Below are positions 7,702-17,174 of a DNA stretch of 64,000 nt, in pieces. Both the position numbers and the translations under genes were made by a program. The notes under the pieces are model-generated. The model was not told the origin of the DNA. It saw only the letters and a program-made list of their open reading frames with translations, and made no database searches. Each line of letters begins with the position of its first letter. Position 1 is the stretch's first letter. The DNA is from Bacteroidota bacterium (lineage in GTDB: Bacteria > Bacteroidota > Ignavibacteria > Ignavibacteriales > Ignavibacteriaceae): assembly GCA_022573715.1 (NCBI GenBank), contig JACZTL010000002.1, positions 124,001-188,000 on the forward strand, written 5' to 3'.

Positions 7702-8811
7702 CTATTTTGAATATACGATGGTTGTGCCGGCATTACCTTTTAAGGTTTCATAATATAATTCTGCTTTTGTAATACGGACTTTTTTACCCCCGCCCTCAAT
7801 AAAATTAATTGCTGATTTTATTTTGGGTCCCATACTGCCGGGAGGGAAGATATTTATATTATACAAATCTTTAGCCTCTTGTAAGCTTAAAAGCCTTAAA
7901 TCTTTTTGATCATGTTTTTGGTAATTTAATTTAGCTCCATCAACATCAGTAAAAATATTTAGCTCAACATCCAATTCTTCATTCCTATTTTTGGCTTTTT
8001 CAATAAGCATTGTTCCCAATAAACTTGAAGCAAAATCTTTATCAACCACTGCTTCAACCCCCGTATAAATTTCAAGTGGTTTTTGATTTTGGATAAATTT
8101 TCTTTTATAGATAATATCATAATTACATTTATAAATTTCATCGCCATTAAGTATTTCGGGTATTACTTTTCTTACAGGAATTCCACCTCCGCCAACAGCA
8201 ATAGGTATAATCCCTGATCGTATATTACTTTCCACTATATCAATCTCAAGTATGTCAATTGGTTTTGGAGAAGGAACGACCCAACGCCAAAGTTCTTCAC
8301 CTTCATCATTTTTTTTATAGAACTTCATTAAATGCTTTTCTTCTAATTGAATTTTTTCAGCCTCTTCCTTTTTATAAGAAGGACCTATAAACTTTGTCGG
8401 GTTTAGGAAATCCTTATCGTTATGATCTACAACCACTCTTGTAACAGTTTCGGCGACAATTCTATCAATCCCAATAACACTCAATGAATTTGTCAATTGT
8501 GCAAGCATATATCCCATTGCACCTTGAGTATCAGCATCACAAATGTCTAAAGGTAAGGGGTGTAATATTGGTTTTGAATATTCGGAACGTAAAATAATAC
8601 TTCCCACTTGCGGTCCGTTACCGTGGGTTAAAATATAATTGTCGTTTGGGTTATTTTTAATTATTGTTGCTAACAACTCACATGTCTCTGCAGTCCGCCG
8701 CCATTGTTCTGGTAAATCCGGGATTTTAAACTTCCCGGTTTTTGGATCAACTTGACCCGTAGGTGATATATCGCTACCGCCAAGCGCAAATATTCTTAAT
8801 CTTTTTTTCAT
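7702..8811 (-). CDS. arcC: Carbamate kinase
   Basis: A 369-residue amino-acid-kinase-family protein, longer than classical carbamate kinases (about 310). It shows the N-terminal FALGGSDISP nucleotide/phosphate loop, LTHGNGPQVGSI, IPIAVGGGGIPV and GSMGPKIKSAINF, all hallmark carbamate kinase segments. It converts carbamoyl phosphate plus ADP to ATP and carbamate, which would harvest energy from the YgeW step. It is the first of the leftward purine genes by position but lies downstream of ssnA with a 181-bp gap, so may have its own promoter. A decayed partial copy lies at 5844-5966. Confidence 0.93.
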   Translation of the reverse strand: MKKRLRIFALGGSDISPTGQVDPKTGKFKIPDLPEQWRRTAETCELLATIIKNNPNDNYILTHGNGPQVGSIILRSEYSKPILHPLPLDICDADTQGAMGYMLAQLTNSLSVIGIDRIVAETVTRVVVDHNDKDFLNPTKFIGPSYKKEEAEKIQLEEKHLMKFYKKNDEGEELWRWVVPSPKPIDILEIDIVESNIRSGIIPIAVGGGGIPVRKVIPEILNGDEIYKCNYDIIYKRKFIQNQKPLEIYTGVEAVVDKDFASSLLGTMLIEKAKNRNEELDVELNIFTDVDGAKLNYQKHDQKDLRLLSLQEAKDLYNINIFPPGSMGPKIKSAINFIEGGGKKVRITKAELYYETLKGNAGTTIVYSK

Positions 8812-8992
8812 AAAATATTTCTGATATTGATTAATGTTCTTAATGTCTCAATTTTTAATTCTTCCAGTTTTTGAAATCAAAATAAAATTTACTAACATTA
8901 CTTTTATTTCATTTGATTGTAGATTAATAAAAAACTCATTTCGGAAATAGATAGGGAAAGCAGTTAATATTTTATATCTGAATTTATAAACA

Positions 8993-10303
8993 TTATTTAA
9001 TTTGGTTCATTCTTTCCCACATTTTATTAGCTACAGCTCTCGCTTTAGAATAAATAGAATTTGTCTCAAAGGGAAAGCTCCGGTTTTCATAAACAATGTT
9101 GCCATTAATTATCACGGTCTCAACATCCCTGGAAGAAAAACCGTAAATAAAATGTCCTGCAAGATTTTCATCAACTAAATTAGTCGGTGGTATATAATCA
9201 TAAATCACTATATCTGCAATGTAACCTTTTTCTATTTTACCGAATTTATTATCAAAGTATCTTTCCAATATCACATTTCCGTTCTGCAGAAATTTCATAA
9301 AGTCATTCATATTTAATTTTCCGTTGGAGTCGTTGTTTTTAAAGAAAGCGAATTTAATTTCTTCAAACATATTAGAGCTGATGCCGTCCGTTCCAATTCC
9401 GACATTTTTAATTTTATAAAGATTGTTCATATAACCGACACCGTTGTTCATATTTGATCTTGGGTTGTGAACCAAGAAAGAATCTCTTTCGTTTAAAATG
9501 TTAATATCATTTTCTGTTAAATATACGCCGTGGGCTATAATTGATTTATTATTTAACAGGGAAAAATTATCCAATCTTTTTAAAACATCTTTTCCGAATT
9601 GCTGATTTGAATAAGACGGATCGGTTTCGTCTTCCGAAACGTGAATGTGAAGCCCACGGTTTGTTGTTTTTATTGCTTCACGTATTTGTTCTAAAGAATT
9701 GTCGCTGAGTGTAAACGGAGCGTGTGCACCAATAGCAGTTTCAATTAAATCCCTTTTATCATTTTCTATATTTTCAGCAAATTTGATAGATTCTTTAACT
9801 CCCTCAATCATACCATCTATTCCGTTCCTGTCTGTTATTTCGTAGGCTAAAATTCCTCTGAGTCCTGCTGTTTCAAAAGCTTTTTTTAATGTTGAAAGTG
9901 AGCCGGAAATAAAATTCGGTGAAGCATTGTGATCTATCACGGATGTTGTGCCGGATTTTATAGCTTCAAGTGCTCCTATAATTCCACTGTAATAAAGAGA
10001 TTCTTCGTCAATAGCTCTGTCGAGTTTCCACCATAAATTCTTTAATATGTCCAGAAAGTTATTACAAGTATTTATATCAGCTAAAATTCCTCGTGCAAGA
10101 ACCGAGTAAAAGTGGTTATGAGAACAGACTAAACCGGTTGAAATAAATTTGTTATTAAGATTTAATGTCTTGTCAGATTTGTAATTGTCCCCAACATTCC
10201 TGCCTGTATCAATAATTATTTCGTTCTCAATAATAACGTCAACATTATAGTAGATTTTCGGAGGATAAAATTGAATTAAATTTGTATTTTTTAATACAAT
10301 CAT
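8993..10303 (-). CDS. ssnA: SsnA-type amidohydrolase/deaminase
   Basis: A 436-residue amidohydrolase-superfamily protein. Metal ligands are visible as SHNHFYS near residue 61, HIHVSEDE near residue 217, AHGVYL near residue 252 and GIGTDGISSN near residue 301. SsnA proteins are aminohydrolases found in anaerobic purine and selenium-linked clusters, and would deaminate a purine-type base or hydrolyse an imidazole-ring intermediate. It lies between carbamate kinase and the xdhD-type dehydrogenase on the same strand. The exact substrate is not known from sequence. Confidence 0.88.
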   Translation of the reverse strand: MIVLKNTNLIQFYPPKIYYNVDVIIENEIIIDTGRNVGDNYKSDKTLNLNNKFISTGLVCSHNHFYSVLARGILADINTCNNFLDILKNLWWKLDRAIDEESLYYSGIIGALEAIKSGTTSVIDHNASPNFISGSLSTLKKAFETAGLRGILAYEITDRNGIDGMIEGVKESIKFAENIENDKRDLIETAIGAHAPFTLSDNSLEQIREAIKTTNRGLHIHVSEDETDPSYSNQQFGKDVLKRLDNFSLLNNKSIIAHGVYLTENDINILNERDSFLVHNPRSNMNNGVGYMNNLYKIKNVGIGTDGISSNMFEEIKFAFFKNNDSNGKLNMNDFMKFLQNGNVILERYFDNKFGKIEKGYIADIVIYDYIPPTNLVDENLAGHFIYGFSSRDVETVIINGNIVYENRSFPFETNSIYSKARAVANKMWERMNQIK

Positions 10304-10448
10304 ATTATACCAATGTGAATAGAAATATTAATACTATTTCGGATAAAAATCTTTAAGTGTTAACGTTTATAAAGATAATTATAATTTGTAATATTACTTC
10401 AATTAATCCATGATATTATTTTAGTAGTTCAGTTGGTGTATTTATGTT

Positions 10449-13013
10449 TTACCCCTTCTTTTTTTCTCTTTTCTTTATCGGCAATTTAAAATACCGGGTT
10501 CCGTCATATTGATAAAAAGCATTAGCAACTGCAGCAGCTGTTGGAACCAAACCAATTTCACCAACGCCCTTTACACCGTAAGGTCCGTGCGGGTCCGGTA
10601 CTTCAATTCCTATCACTTCCATTTTGGGAGTTTCTTTTGCCCTTAAGATTCCCATCTTTCTTAACCGTGTACTTTTAGGAACGCTGTTTTCCAACTCAAG
10701 GTCTTCGGTTAATGCATAACCCAAACCCATATGGATTGAGCCCTCTATTTGTCCTTCAAACAAACCGGGATTTATAATTTTTCCAGCATCATGAGCAGCA
10801 TAAACAGTATCAATTTTACCATCATCATTTAAGACAACAATCTGTGTTGCATAACTGTAAGAATAGTGAGTTATAATTTCATCAACATCATCGCCAACTT
10901 TTGTTGTCCAATTACAAGCCCATTGTCCTTTGTACACATTGCCAACAAGATCGCTTAAAGATTTTGATTTTAAATCTTCTTTTAACTGAATACATGCTTT
11001 TGCAATTGAATTACCGATGATAGAAGTAGCCCTTGAAGCTGTTGTCATCCCCGCTGAAGCTTCCTCTTTTGTATCAACTTTAATTTCAACTATAGCAGGA
11101 TCTATTCCTGATTCGTGACATAGGAACTGCACTGCAATTGTATCTACTCCTTGTCCCATGTCTGTCCATCCGTGGTGCAAAATAACTTTAGACGGAGAGA
11201 CAATTTCAATTTTTACTCTTCCTTCCTCCTGAATACCGTTACCGATGCCGGTGTTTTTCATGCCACAGGCAATGCCGGCATACTTCGCATTAAGGAAAAT
11301 ATCCTTTACACCTAACAAAGTTTCTCTAACACCAGCTCCTCTGTTTACTATTTGCCCGGTTGCAGTCATTGCACCCTCAGTCAAAGCGTTATCATATCTA
11401 AATTGCCAACGGTCAAAACCGCCTTGCTCACACAGATCATCTATGCAACCTTCAATTGCAAATGCAACCTGGTTTACACCAAAACCACGCATTGCACCAC
11501 AGGGAAGATTGTTTGTATAAACAGCTTTACTAACGATACCAACATTTGGAATGTGATAAGGACCTGCTGCATGCCCGGCAGCTCTTTCGAGTACTTTCAT
11601 TCCAACAGAAGCGTATGCACCGGTATCCCCAAGTATATCTGCTTTAATAACTGTAAGTTTACCTTCCTTGTTACATCCGAGTGTATATTTCATTCTCATC
11701 GGATGACGTTTCGGATGCATTCGTATCGATTCATCCCTTGTTAGTAAAACTTTAACAGATTTTTTAAGAAGGTAAGCATACATAGCTGCATGCCCCTGAA
11801 CAGAAAGATCTTCCTTACCACCGAAGCCGCCACCGTTTGGAACAAATATAACACGGACATTTTTTTCAGGTAAGCCAAGAATTTTAGCAAGCTGTTTTCT
11901 ATCTTCATAAACACCCTGCCCCTGCGAGTAAACTTCCACTCCCTCTGAACCCGGTTTTGCTATTGAACACTCAGGTTCCATGTAGCCATGTTCAATACAT
12001 TGCGTATAGTAAGTTCCTTCAGAAATATAAGCGGCATTCTTTAAAGCATACTCTACATCGCCACGATTTATTACAGTATCGGAAAGAAGATTTCCTTTTG
12101 GATGAATCTTCGGGCTGTTTTCATTTAAAGCTAATTCCGGATCGGAAAGAGGCGGAAGAATTTTATACTCAACATCGATAAGTTTTACGGCATTGCGTGC
12201 AGTTTGCACATCGGTTGCAACCACGCCGGCAAGTATATCACCGACGTACCTTGTTTCTTCACCTTCTTCAATCATCAACGGCCAATCGGGAATTATTAAC
12301 CCGGTAAATCTATTGCCGGGAATATCTTTAGAAGTAAAAACTTTAATAACGCCGGGATGATCTTTCGCTTTATCAATATTTATCGAAATAACTTTTGCTC
12401 GCGGGTGATCGCTAAACTTAAGTGCCCCGTGTAACATATCAGGAAATTTTATGTCAGCTACGTATGGAAATTGTCCAAGCACTAATTTATCGGCATCATA
12501 CTTAGGATGTTTTTTCCCGATCTCCCCATCACTTTTTGGTTTTGGGATTTCGCGTTTCTCTCTTATTGCTTCAGCGGCATACTCTATTGCATCGATAATT
12601 TTTTTATAACCTGTACATCTGCATAAATTTGGTGTAAGCGCTTTAGCAATTTCATCTCTCGATGGTTCCGGATTGTTTTTAATTAAAACATTTGCCTGCA
12701 TTACAATACCGGGAATACAAAATCCGCATTGCACTCCGGATTTTTCTACAAAGGCATTTGTCATCACTGATTGTTTATATTCACCCAATCCTTCAGTTGT
12801 AACTACTACTCCGTTCTCAACCTTGCTCATCGGAAAAACGCATGATAATACAGCTTTGCCGTTAAGCTCAACAGTACAGGTACCGCAAGCTGCTTGTGGT
12901 GCACAGCCATCTTTAGGCGAAATGATGCCTTCAATTTCTCTGAGATAAGTGAGCAGTGGTAATTCTGAATCACCATTATAGGATTTACTAATATTATTAA
13001 GTATAAATTCCAT
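10449..13013 (-). CDS. xdhD: Selenium-linked xanthine dehydrogenase, XdhD type (2Fe-2S plus molybdopterin domains)
   Basis: An 854-residue fusion. The N-terminal ferredoxin domain has CAPQAACGTC, VQCGFCIPG and NLCRCTGY, giving ligands for two 2Fe-2S clusters (residues about 37-60 and 97-135). The rest is a molybdopterin-binding xanthine-dehydrogenase large subunit with GGGFGGKED, an AMRGFG arginine loop and a C-terminal GVKGVGEIG containing the likely catalytic Glu. No FAD domain is present, so it must pass electrons to another partner, plausibly YgfK encoded 21 bp upstream in transcription order. Selenium use is family knowledge (labile Se cofactor), not visible here. Confidence 0.92.
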   Translation of the reverse strand: MEFILNNISKSYNGDSELPLLTYLREIEGIISPKDGCAPQAACGTCTVELNGKAVLSCVFPMSKVENGVVVTTEGLGEYKQSVMTNAFVEKSGVQCGFCIPGIVMQANVLIKNNPEPSRDEIAKALTPNLCRCTGYKKIIDAIEYAAEAIREKREIPKPKSDGEIGKKHPKYDADKLVLGQFPYVADIKFPDMLHGALKFSDHPRAKVISINIDKAKDHPGVIKVFTSKDIPGNRFTGLIIPDWPLMIEEGEETRYVGDILAGVVATDVQTARNAVKLIDVEYKILPPLSDPELALNENSPKIHPKGNLLSDTVINRGDVEYALKNAAYISEGTYYTQCIEHGYMEPECSIAKPGSEGVEVYSQGQGVYEDRKQLAKILGLPEKNVRVIFVPNGGGFGGKEDLSVQGHAAMYAYLLKKSVKVLLTRDESIRMHPKRHPMRMKYTLGCNKEGKLTVIKADILGDTGAYASVGMKVLERAAGHAAGPYHIPNVGIVSKAVYTNNLPCGAMRGFGVNQVAFAIEGCIDDLCEQGGFDRWQFRYDNALTEGAMTATGQIVNRGAGVRETLLGVKDIFLNAKYAGIACGMKNTGIGNGIQEEGRVKIEIVSPSKVILHHGWTDMGQGVDTIAVQFLCHESGIDPAIVEIKVDTKEEASAGMTTASRATSIIGNSIAKACIQLKEDLKSKSLSDLVGNVYKGQWACNWTTKVGDDVDEIITHYSYSYATQIVVLNDDGKIDTVYAAHDAGKIINPGLFEGQIEGSIHMGLGYALTEDLELENSVPKSTRLRKMGILRAKETPKMEVIGIEVPDPHGPYGVKGVGEIGLVPTAAAVANAFYQYDGTRYFKLPIKKREKKKG

Positions 13014-13034
13014 AAAAATTAAATCTTTAGTTTT

Positions 13035-14990
13035 CTAATCATTTAATAATAATACTGCAGGATATATTTCTTTATTATTTTTTATTCCTAAGAAAAGAGT
13101 TTTCATAATATAATAATCCTTCATATCAATTTTAGTACCATCATCTATATCATTTAACAATTTAACATCGACCAGATTATTATTGTCATCTAAAAATAGT
13201 TCAAAATTCTTATTCGTCCATTTAAATTTATTATCACTTTCAATATATGATAATTCATATTCAGATTTACCTATGCACCCACGCAGAGTTGATGAATCAG
13301 TAAAGTAAAAACCGTTATCATTTTTATACTTCGAATAGTTTTTTTCATTAAAGAAAAAGCGCGGCTTCTCAATAAACGGTCCACCGAACTCCGGACAATA
13401 CGTATCACAATCTCCACAGTCGTTGCAAAAATCAGCCAGATTTGCAATTTGATGTTCATAATCCAGTACAAAATGATGATGTGTTGACGGAATAAGCTTA
13501 CCGTTTGAAAATTGATAATCAACAAATTCAAAATTTTTCTTTCCAATCGGTATAGAAAAATTAGAAGCATTTGGACAAACAGGAATACATTTATTGCAGG
13601 TTATACAATCAAATAAAACCAGATTACTATCAATTTTGGGTGGTTCTTTCTTATTTTTATTGTGATGGTACCTGGGATTATTTACCAGTTGCGGAACAAT
13701 TCGTTGAGCATTTATTACCCCAGCAGAATTCACATCTTTAACCCTTTTATCATCAGCACTTATAATCACAAACTCATCAATATTATTGCATTCTGCCTTA
13801 TTCATTTCTTTATTAAGTGTAAATAAATATTCATACATTCGTACATAACCGCCGGTAGTTAATAAATCCGAACAGGATGTAATAGGTTTCATATTACATT
13901 TTACTGCATCAACAATATTATTCTTTGTAATGCCTGCAGAGAAGGAAATATGAAAATCGGGACTCATCTCCGATCTGAATTTATGCATCGCATTCATTGA
14001 AAGTACATGAAGAGGAGCACCAGAGAGATACATCTCTTCACCTTCAAAAATATTTTGATTGTTTTTAACAACCAGCGTATTTGTAAACTTTGCCCCAACT
14101 TTTTTATTTTTCGATGCGGCAAACTTCTCAAGTCTTTTCATCATTGCCACACCCTCATCAAATTTCAGGTCTTTATCAAATGCAGCACGATCTAATGCTA
14201 TATGTTTATAACCTAATTCATCGTGTAAAATATTATCAACAAAATCGTAGCCCAATATGGTTGGATTCATTTTTACAATTACATTTAAGCCGTGTTCATC
14301 TATCATATGTTCTACTATTGATTCTATTTCATCAGCCGGACAACCGTGAAAAGTTGAAAGAGTTGTAGTGTGTGATATGTTTGGATCGACACTTAAATTT
14401 TTATGGTGCGCAAATTCATCCGGAAGAGATGCTAGTAAAATATTTATTTCATCTTCAGCATTCATTATTTTTTTCAACCACTCGTTTACCTGTGGTGATG
14501 ATATTCCTTTTAAATCATAGCCGACCGAAATGTCAAAGATTTTATTATAAAATGGATCTCCTTTTTTAATTCCTAGCAGTTCTTCTTCCTCAATAATTTT
14601 TAAGATGATCCACGCAATTAAATATTCCCGTAAAGAATCCTCAAGCTTCAGCTCCTGAGACCATTCAATATTATATCCAACATTGGGTATATTAATGCAG
14701 GGGCGGGGAATCTTAAGCTCATCAAGTATCTGAATTGTTTTTAGTTCGATTATCCGGCTTCCGGCTAAAAAAGAAAGAACGATATTTTGAGCCATTTGAG
14801 TATGCGGTCCGGCTGCTGGTCCTAACGAAGTAAAAGCTTTTCTCCCAAAAAAAATAACTGAAAAATCTTTTCCTGGGAATCCTCTGAAAATTTTATTATC
14901 CGGATAACTATAAATTGATTTATGCTTTTTAAATTCAGTGAAAATTGCTTTTAGATGTGTAGCCAGATCTATTCCAAATAGTTCAGACAT
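13035..14990 (-). CDS. ygfK: YgfK-like oxidoreductase subunit lacking the internal FAD/NAD(P) domain
   Basis: A 651-residue protein; full-length YgfK proteins are about 1000. The N-terminal two-thirds is the dihydroorotate/dihydropyrimidine-dehydrogenase-like TIM barrel (LGPAAGPHTQMAQNI near residue 55, STFHGCPADEIE near residue 213). It then goes directly to the C-terminal ferredoxin part, with CITCNKCIPVCP and CNDCGDCDTYCP. The glutamate-synthase-like FAD/NAD(P)H module usually found between these is absent, and the frame is clean, so this is not a sequencing artefact within one frame. It probably shuttles electrons for xdhD but cannot itself oxidise NAD(P)H. Confidence 0.85.
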   Translation of the reverse strand: MSELFGIDLATHLKAIFTEFKKHKSIYSYPDNKIFRGFPGKDFSVIFFGRKAFTSLGPAAGPHTQMAQNIVLSFLAGSRIIELKTIQILDELKIPRPCINIPNVGYNIEWSQELKLEDSLREYLIAWIILKIIEEEELLGIKKGDPFYNKIFDISVGYDLKGISSPQVNEWLKKIMNAEDEINILLASLPDEFAHHKNLSVDPNISHTTTLSTFHGCPADEIESIVEHMIDEHGLNVIVKMNPTILGYDFVDNILHDELGYKHIALDRAAFDKDLKFDEGVAMMKRLEKFAASKNKKVGAKFTNTLVVKNNQNIFEGEEMYLSGAPLHVLSMNAMHKFRSEMSPDFHISFSAGITKNNIVDAVKCNMKPITSCSDLLTTGGYVRMYEYLFTLNKEMNKAECNNIDEFVIISADDKRVKDVNSAGVINAQRIVPQLVNNPRYHHNKNKKEPPKIDSNLVLFDCITCNKCIPVCPNASNFSIPIGKKNFEFVDYQFSNGKLIPSTHHHFVLDYEHQIANLADFCNDCGDCDTYCPEFGGPFIEKPRFFFNEKNYSKYKNDNGFYFTDSSTLRGCIGKSEYELSYIESDNKFKWTNKNFELFLDDNNNLVDVKLLNDIDDGTKIDMKDYYIMKTLFLGIKNNKEIYPAVLLLND

Positions 14991-14995
14991 AAACT

Positions 14996-15268
14996 TTATT
15001 CATTCCAAAGTATTATAATTGTTAACATATTCAGATTAAATAAGAGCCACGATGCTATTATATTATGAGCAAGTTGTGTTTGAGGTCCGGATGCAACTCC
15101 AATCGGTGTTTCAAGAAGCTGTCCATATCTGCTCATCCTGAATGGATCATTTTTATCTGGTTTGAAAAGATTATTTTTATATAATCCGAAAATCATTTCT
15201 CTCTCTTCTTCGTTTATTATCCACTTAAAGAGGCGTTCAATAGGTATTCTATAAAATTTATCGCTCAT
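14996..15268 (-). pseudogene. Truncated N-terminal fragment of a second ygfK
   Basis: Ninety codons that match the first part of YgfK: RIPIERLFKWI, then TPIGVASGPQTQLAHNIIASWL, where family members continue with a GGRFIELKTVQ-like segment. Instead the frame runs into about 15 unrelated hydrophobic residues and stops 5 bp before the start of the neighbouring ygfK. No continuation is found in the other two frames, so the rest has been deleted. The intact neighbour carries its own version of this N-terminus, so this is a relic of a tandem paralogue, perhaps the full-length one. Confidence 0.75.
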
Positions 15269-15460
15269 ATTAGTTCAAAAATTAATGGAATACTGATTAA
15301 CCAGATAATAACTGATCTGTTCCAATCTGTTCAATCAGCAGGCTATTTTTCATTTTTATATTTTAAATATAATTCATTACAGATTTATAATCTGTATTTA
15401 AAATAATTTTAATATTGGAGTGACACAACATTTTTTCAATCCTCCAAGGTTACCAATCTT

Positions 15461-16102
15461 TCATTTTTTCACAGCCCAAATTATATCAGAAATTATTTCT
15501 TTATCTTTTTCTAATGAAAACTTCATCAAGAAGTTTGGGTTAAATCCAATCATATAATGCGCTATTATTTTTTTTAGCCAGGATATTTCAGCTTTTAATT
15601 TCCAATGTTTGTCGTCTTCTGAATAAAGAACAATGTACAATCTGTTCTTCAAATGTTTCCTTTTCTGCTGAGATTGGTTTTTGTAAAACCATTTTATCAG
15701 TTCGGGTGTTTTCCTTATTGCTTCATCAATTGGTAAATTATAATTCTTTGGGAAGACAGAAGTCTTATGATCAAATGAAGCTCCGTCAATAGAAAAATCA
15801 ATTAGTCTGTCCCTGCTGTTCATTGAGGGTTTAACATTAGGGAATGAACAAAAAATTTGTTCAACCGCAACAGCTGACCAGAAGTTGTACCAACGGTTTA
15901 TAGTGTAATTAAAAAAGTCATCATAATTATTTTTGTCGCCGAACCTTTTTTTAATTTCAGCTAATAAAGTTTCAAAATGTTGTGTTGAATAAATAAAATT
16001 TGTCAGTTTATCAAAATTATCGTTTTGTTTTCTTCCCCATTTGTAGGGATAGGATAATCTTTTTTTTAATTCTGTTTCTATTTGTGATAATGAATATTGC
16101 AT
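15461..16102 (-). CDS. Putative type II restriction endonuclease
   Basis: A 213-residue protein encoded 21 bp after a DNA methyltransferase on the same strand. It has a possible PD-(D/E)xK core: DFSIDGASFDHKTS around residues 107-120, where spaced Asp residues precede a DxK-like DHK. It is rich in Lys and aromatic residues, with no signal peptide. I do not recognise the exact family; restriction nuclease is inferred from the methyltransferase partner plus this motif. Recognition sequence cannot be predicted. Confidence 0.6.
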   Translation of the reverse strand: MQYSLSQIETELKKRLSYPYKWGRKQNDNFDKLTNFIYSTQHFETLLAEIKKRFGDKNNYDDFFNYTINRWYNFWSAVAVEQIFCSFPNVKPSMNSRDRLIDFSIDGASFDHKTSVFPKNYNLPIDEAIRKTPELIKWFYKNQSQQKRKHLKNRLYIVLYSEDDKHWKLKAEISWLKKIIAHYMIGFNPNFLMKFSLEKDKEIISDIIWAVKK

Positions 16103-16123
16103 ATAGAAATTGGTAATCGCAAC

Positions 16124-17161
16124 CTAAAGGATGCGGCTTCCTTTTTGAAATATGAAAATGTACTCATGCTTAAAAATGTAAAAACCTCCTGCTAATGCAC
16201 GGTATCTCCATAATTCCTTTTGTTTCATCTTTCCTTTTGTTTCCTCGAAATTTTTAATGATAGTAGATTTTAATTTATAACCCCGCTTCATCACTTCCTG
16301 CATTGTGTAAAAACCCAAGGGTATCCATTCACCGGAGGAATATTTATCTCCGATTACAACTGCTAAATATCTACCTTTTTGTAAAAGAGAGTAAGTATTA
16401 TCAATTATTTTACCGAAACTTTTAAGAAAACCCTCCATTGTTTTTGAATTGGAAAGATCATTTTTGTTTTTGCTGAATTTAATTATATCCCAATACGGTG
16501 GGTGCATTATTATGAACTGAACATTTTTAACACCGGCTTTATTTAACTCATTTTTAAAATCTGTTTTAGTGCTGTCACCTTTAATTATTTCTGTCTTTAT
16601 GTTGTAAGGATTTTCTTCTTTGCCAATATTTTGTTTTGCAAGTTTAACTACATTCTGCAGCAACTCAACACCAATACCGTTTCTCCCCAATCTTTTACAT
16701 TCTATTAATGTTGTCCCGCTTCCGAGGAATGTATCTAGGACCCAGTCATTCTTTTTTGTAAATCTTCTTAATAATTGATTGGGAATTTGAGGCACGAAAT
16801 TTCCCCAATAAGCTCCGTTGTGTGCGCCTGTTTTATCCCGCTTGCCTATCAGCCACAAACTGTCAGTTATTATATCGTCGTATTCTTTCCACCTGTTTAA
16901 ATTGATTTCATTTATCTTGTTTGTTTTTATTTGAGAAAGGCTTTTTTCCAAACGACTTATATAATACTTGGTTCTCGCAGTAGTTTTAGTTGACAGTATT
17001 TGATCAAAATCGGAGAGCAGTTTATCTTTTGTTATAAAAATGTCAGTAGAATTACCCATTGATTTCAGTGCTTTTGATTTCAGTGAGTCAATTTCTTTTT
17101 TGATTATATAAAGTTTATCAATCTTCTGTAGTTTGTTTAGTCTATTTATTAATGATTTCAT
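16124..17161 (-). CDS. Site-specific DNA methyltransferase (N4-cytosine/N6-adenine type)
   Basis: A 345-residue AdoMet-dependent amino-methyltransferase. Motif I is VLDTFLGSGTT (residues 141-151), preceded by a motif X-like FVPQIPNQLLRR, and the catalytic motif IV is HPPYW (220-224), a variant of (D/N/S)PPY. The order X-I-IV places it outside the most common beta arrangement. Residues 1-100 form a Lys-rich helical extension. With the 213-residue neighbour it makes a restriction-modification pair. It starts 13 bp beyond the stop of xdhB, so it may be read from the xdh promoter. Confidence 0.85.
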   Translation of the reverse strand: MKSLINRLNKLQKIDKLYIIKKEIDSLKSKALKSMGNSTDIFITKDKLLSDFDQILSTKTTARTKYYISRLEKSLSQIKTNKINEINLNRWKEYDDIITDSLWLIGKRDKTGAHNGAYWGNFVPQIPNQLLRRFTKKNDWVLDTFLGSGTTLIECKRLGRNGIGVELLQNVVKLAKQNIGKEENPYNIKTEIIKGDSTKTDFKNELNKAGVKNVQFIIMHPPYWDIIKFSKNKNDLSNSKTMEGFLKSFGKIIDNTYSLLQKGRYLAVVIGDKYSSGEWIPLGFYTMQEVMKRGYKLKSTIIKNFEETKGKMKQKELWRYRALAGGFYIFKHEYIFIFQKGSRIL

Positions 17162-17174
17162 AAATTTAAAATAA

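Noticed and set aside
11245-11744. Rightward open frames opposite xdhD
   Set aside because: Antisense to conserved molybdopterin-domain codons; composition is Cys/His/Thr-rich as expected for a reverse reading of a real gene.
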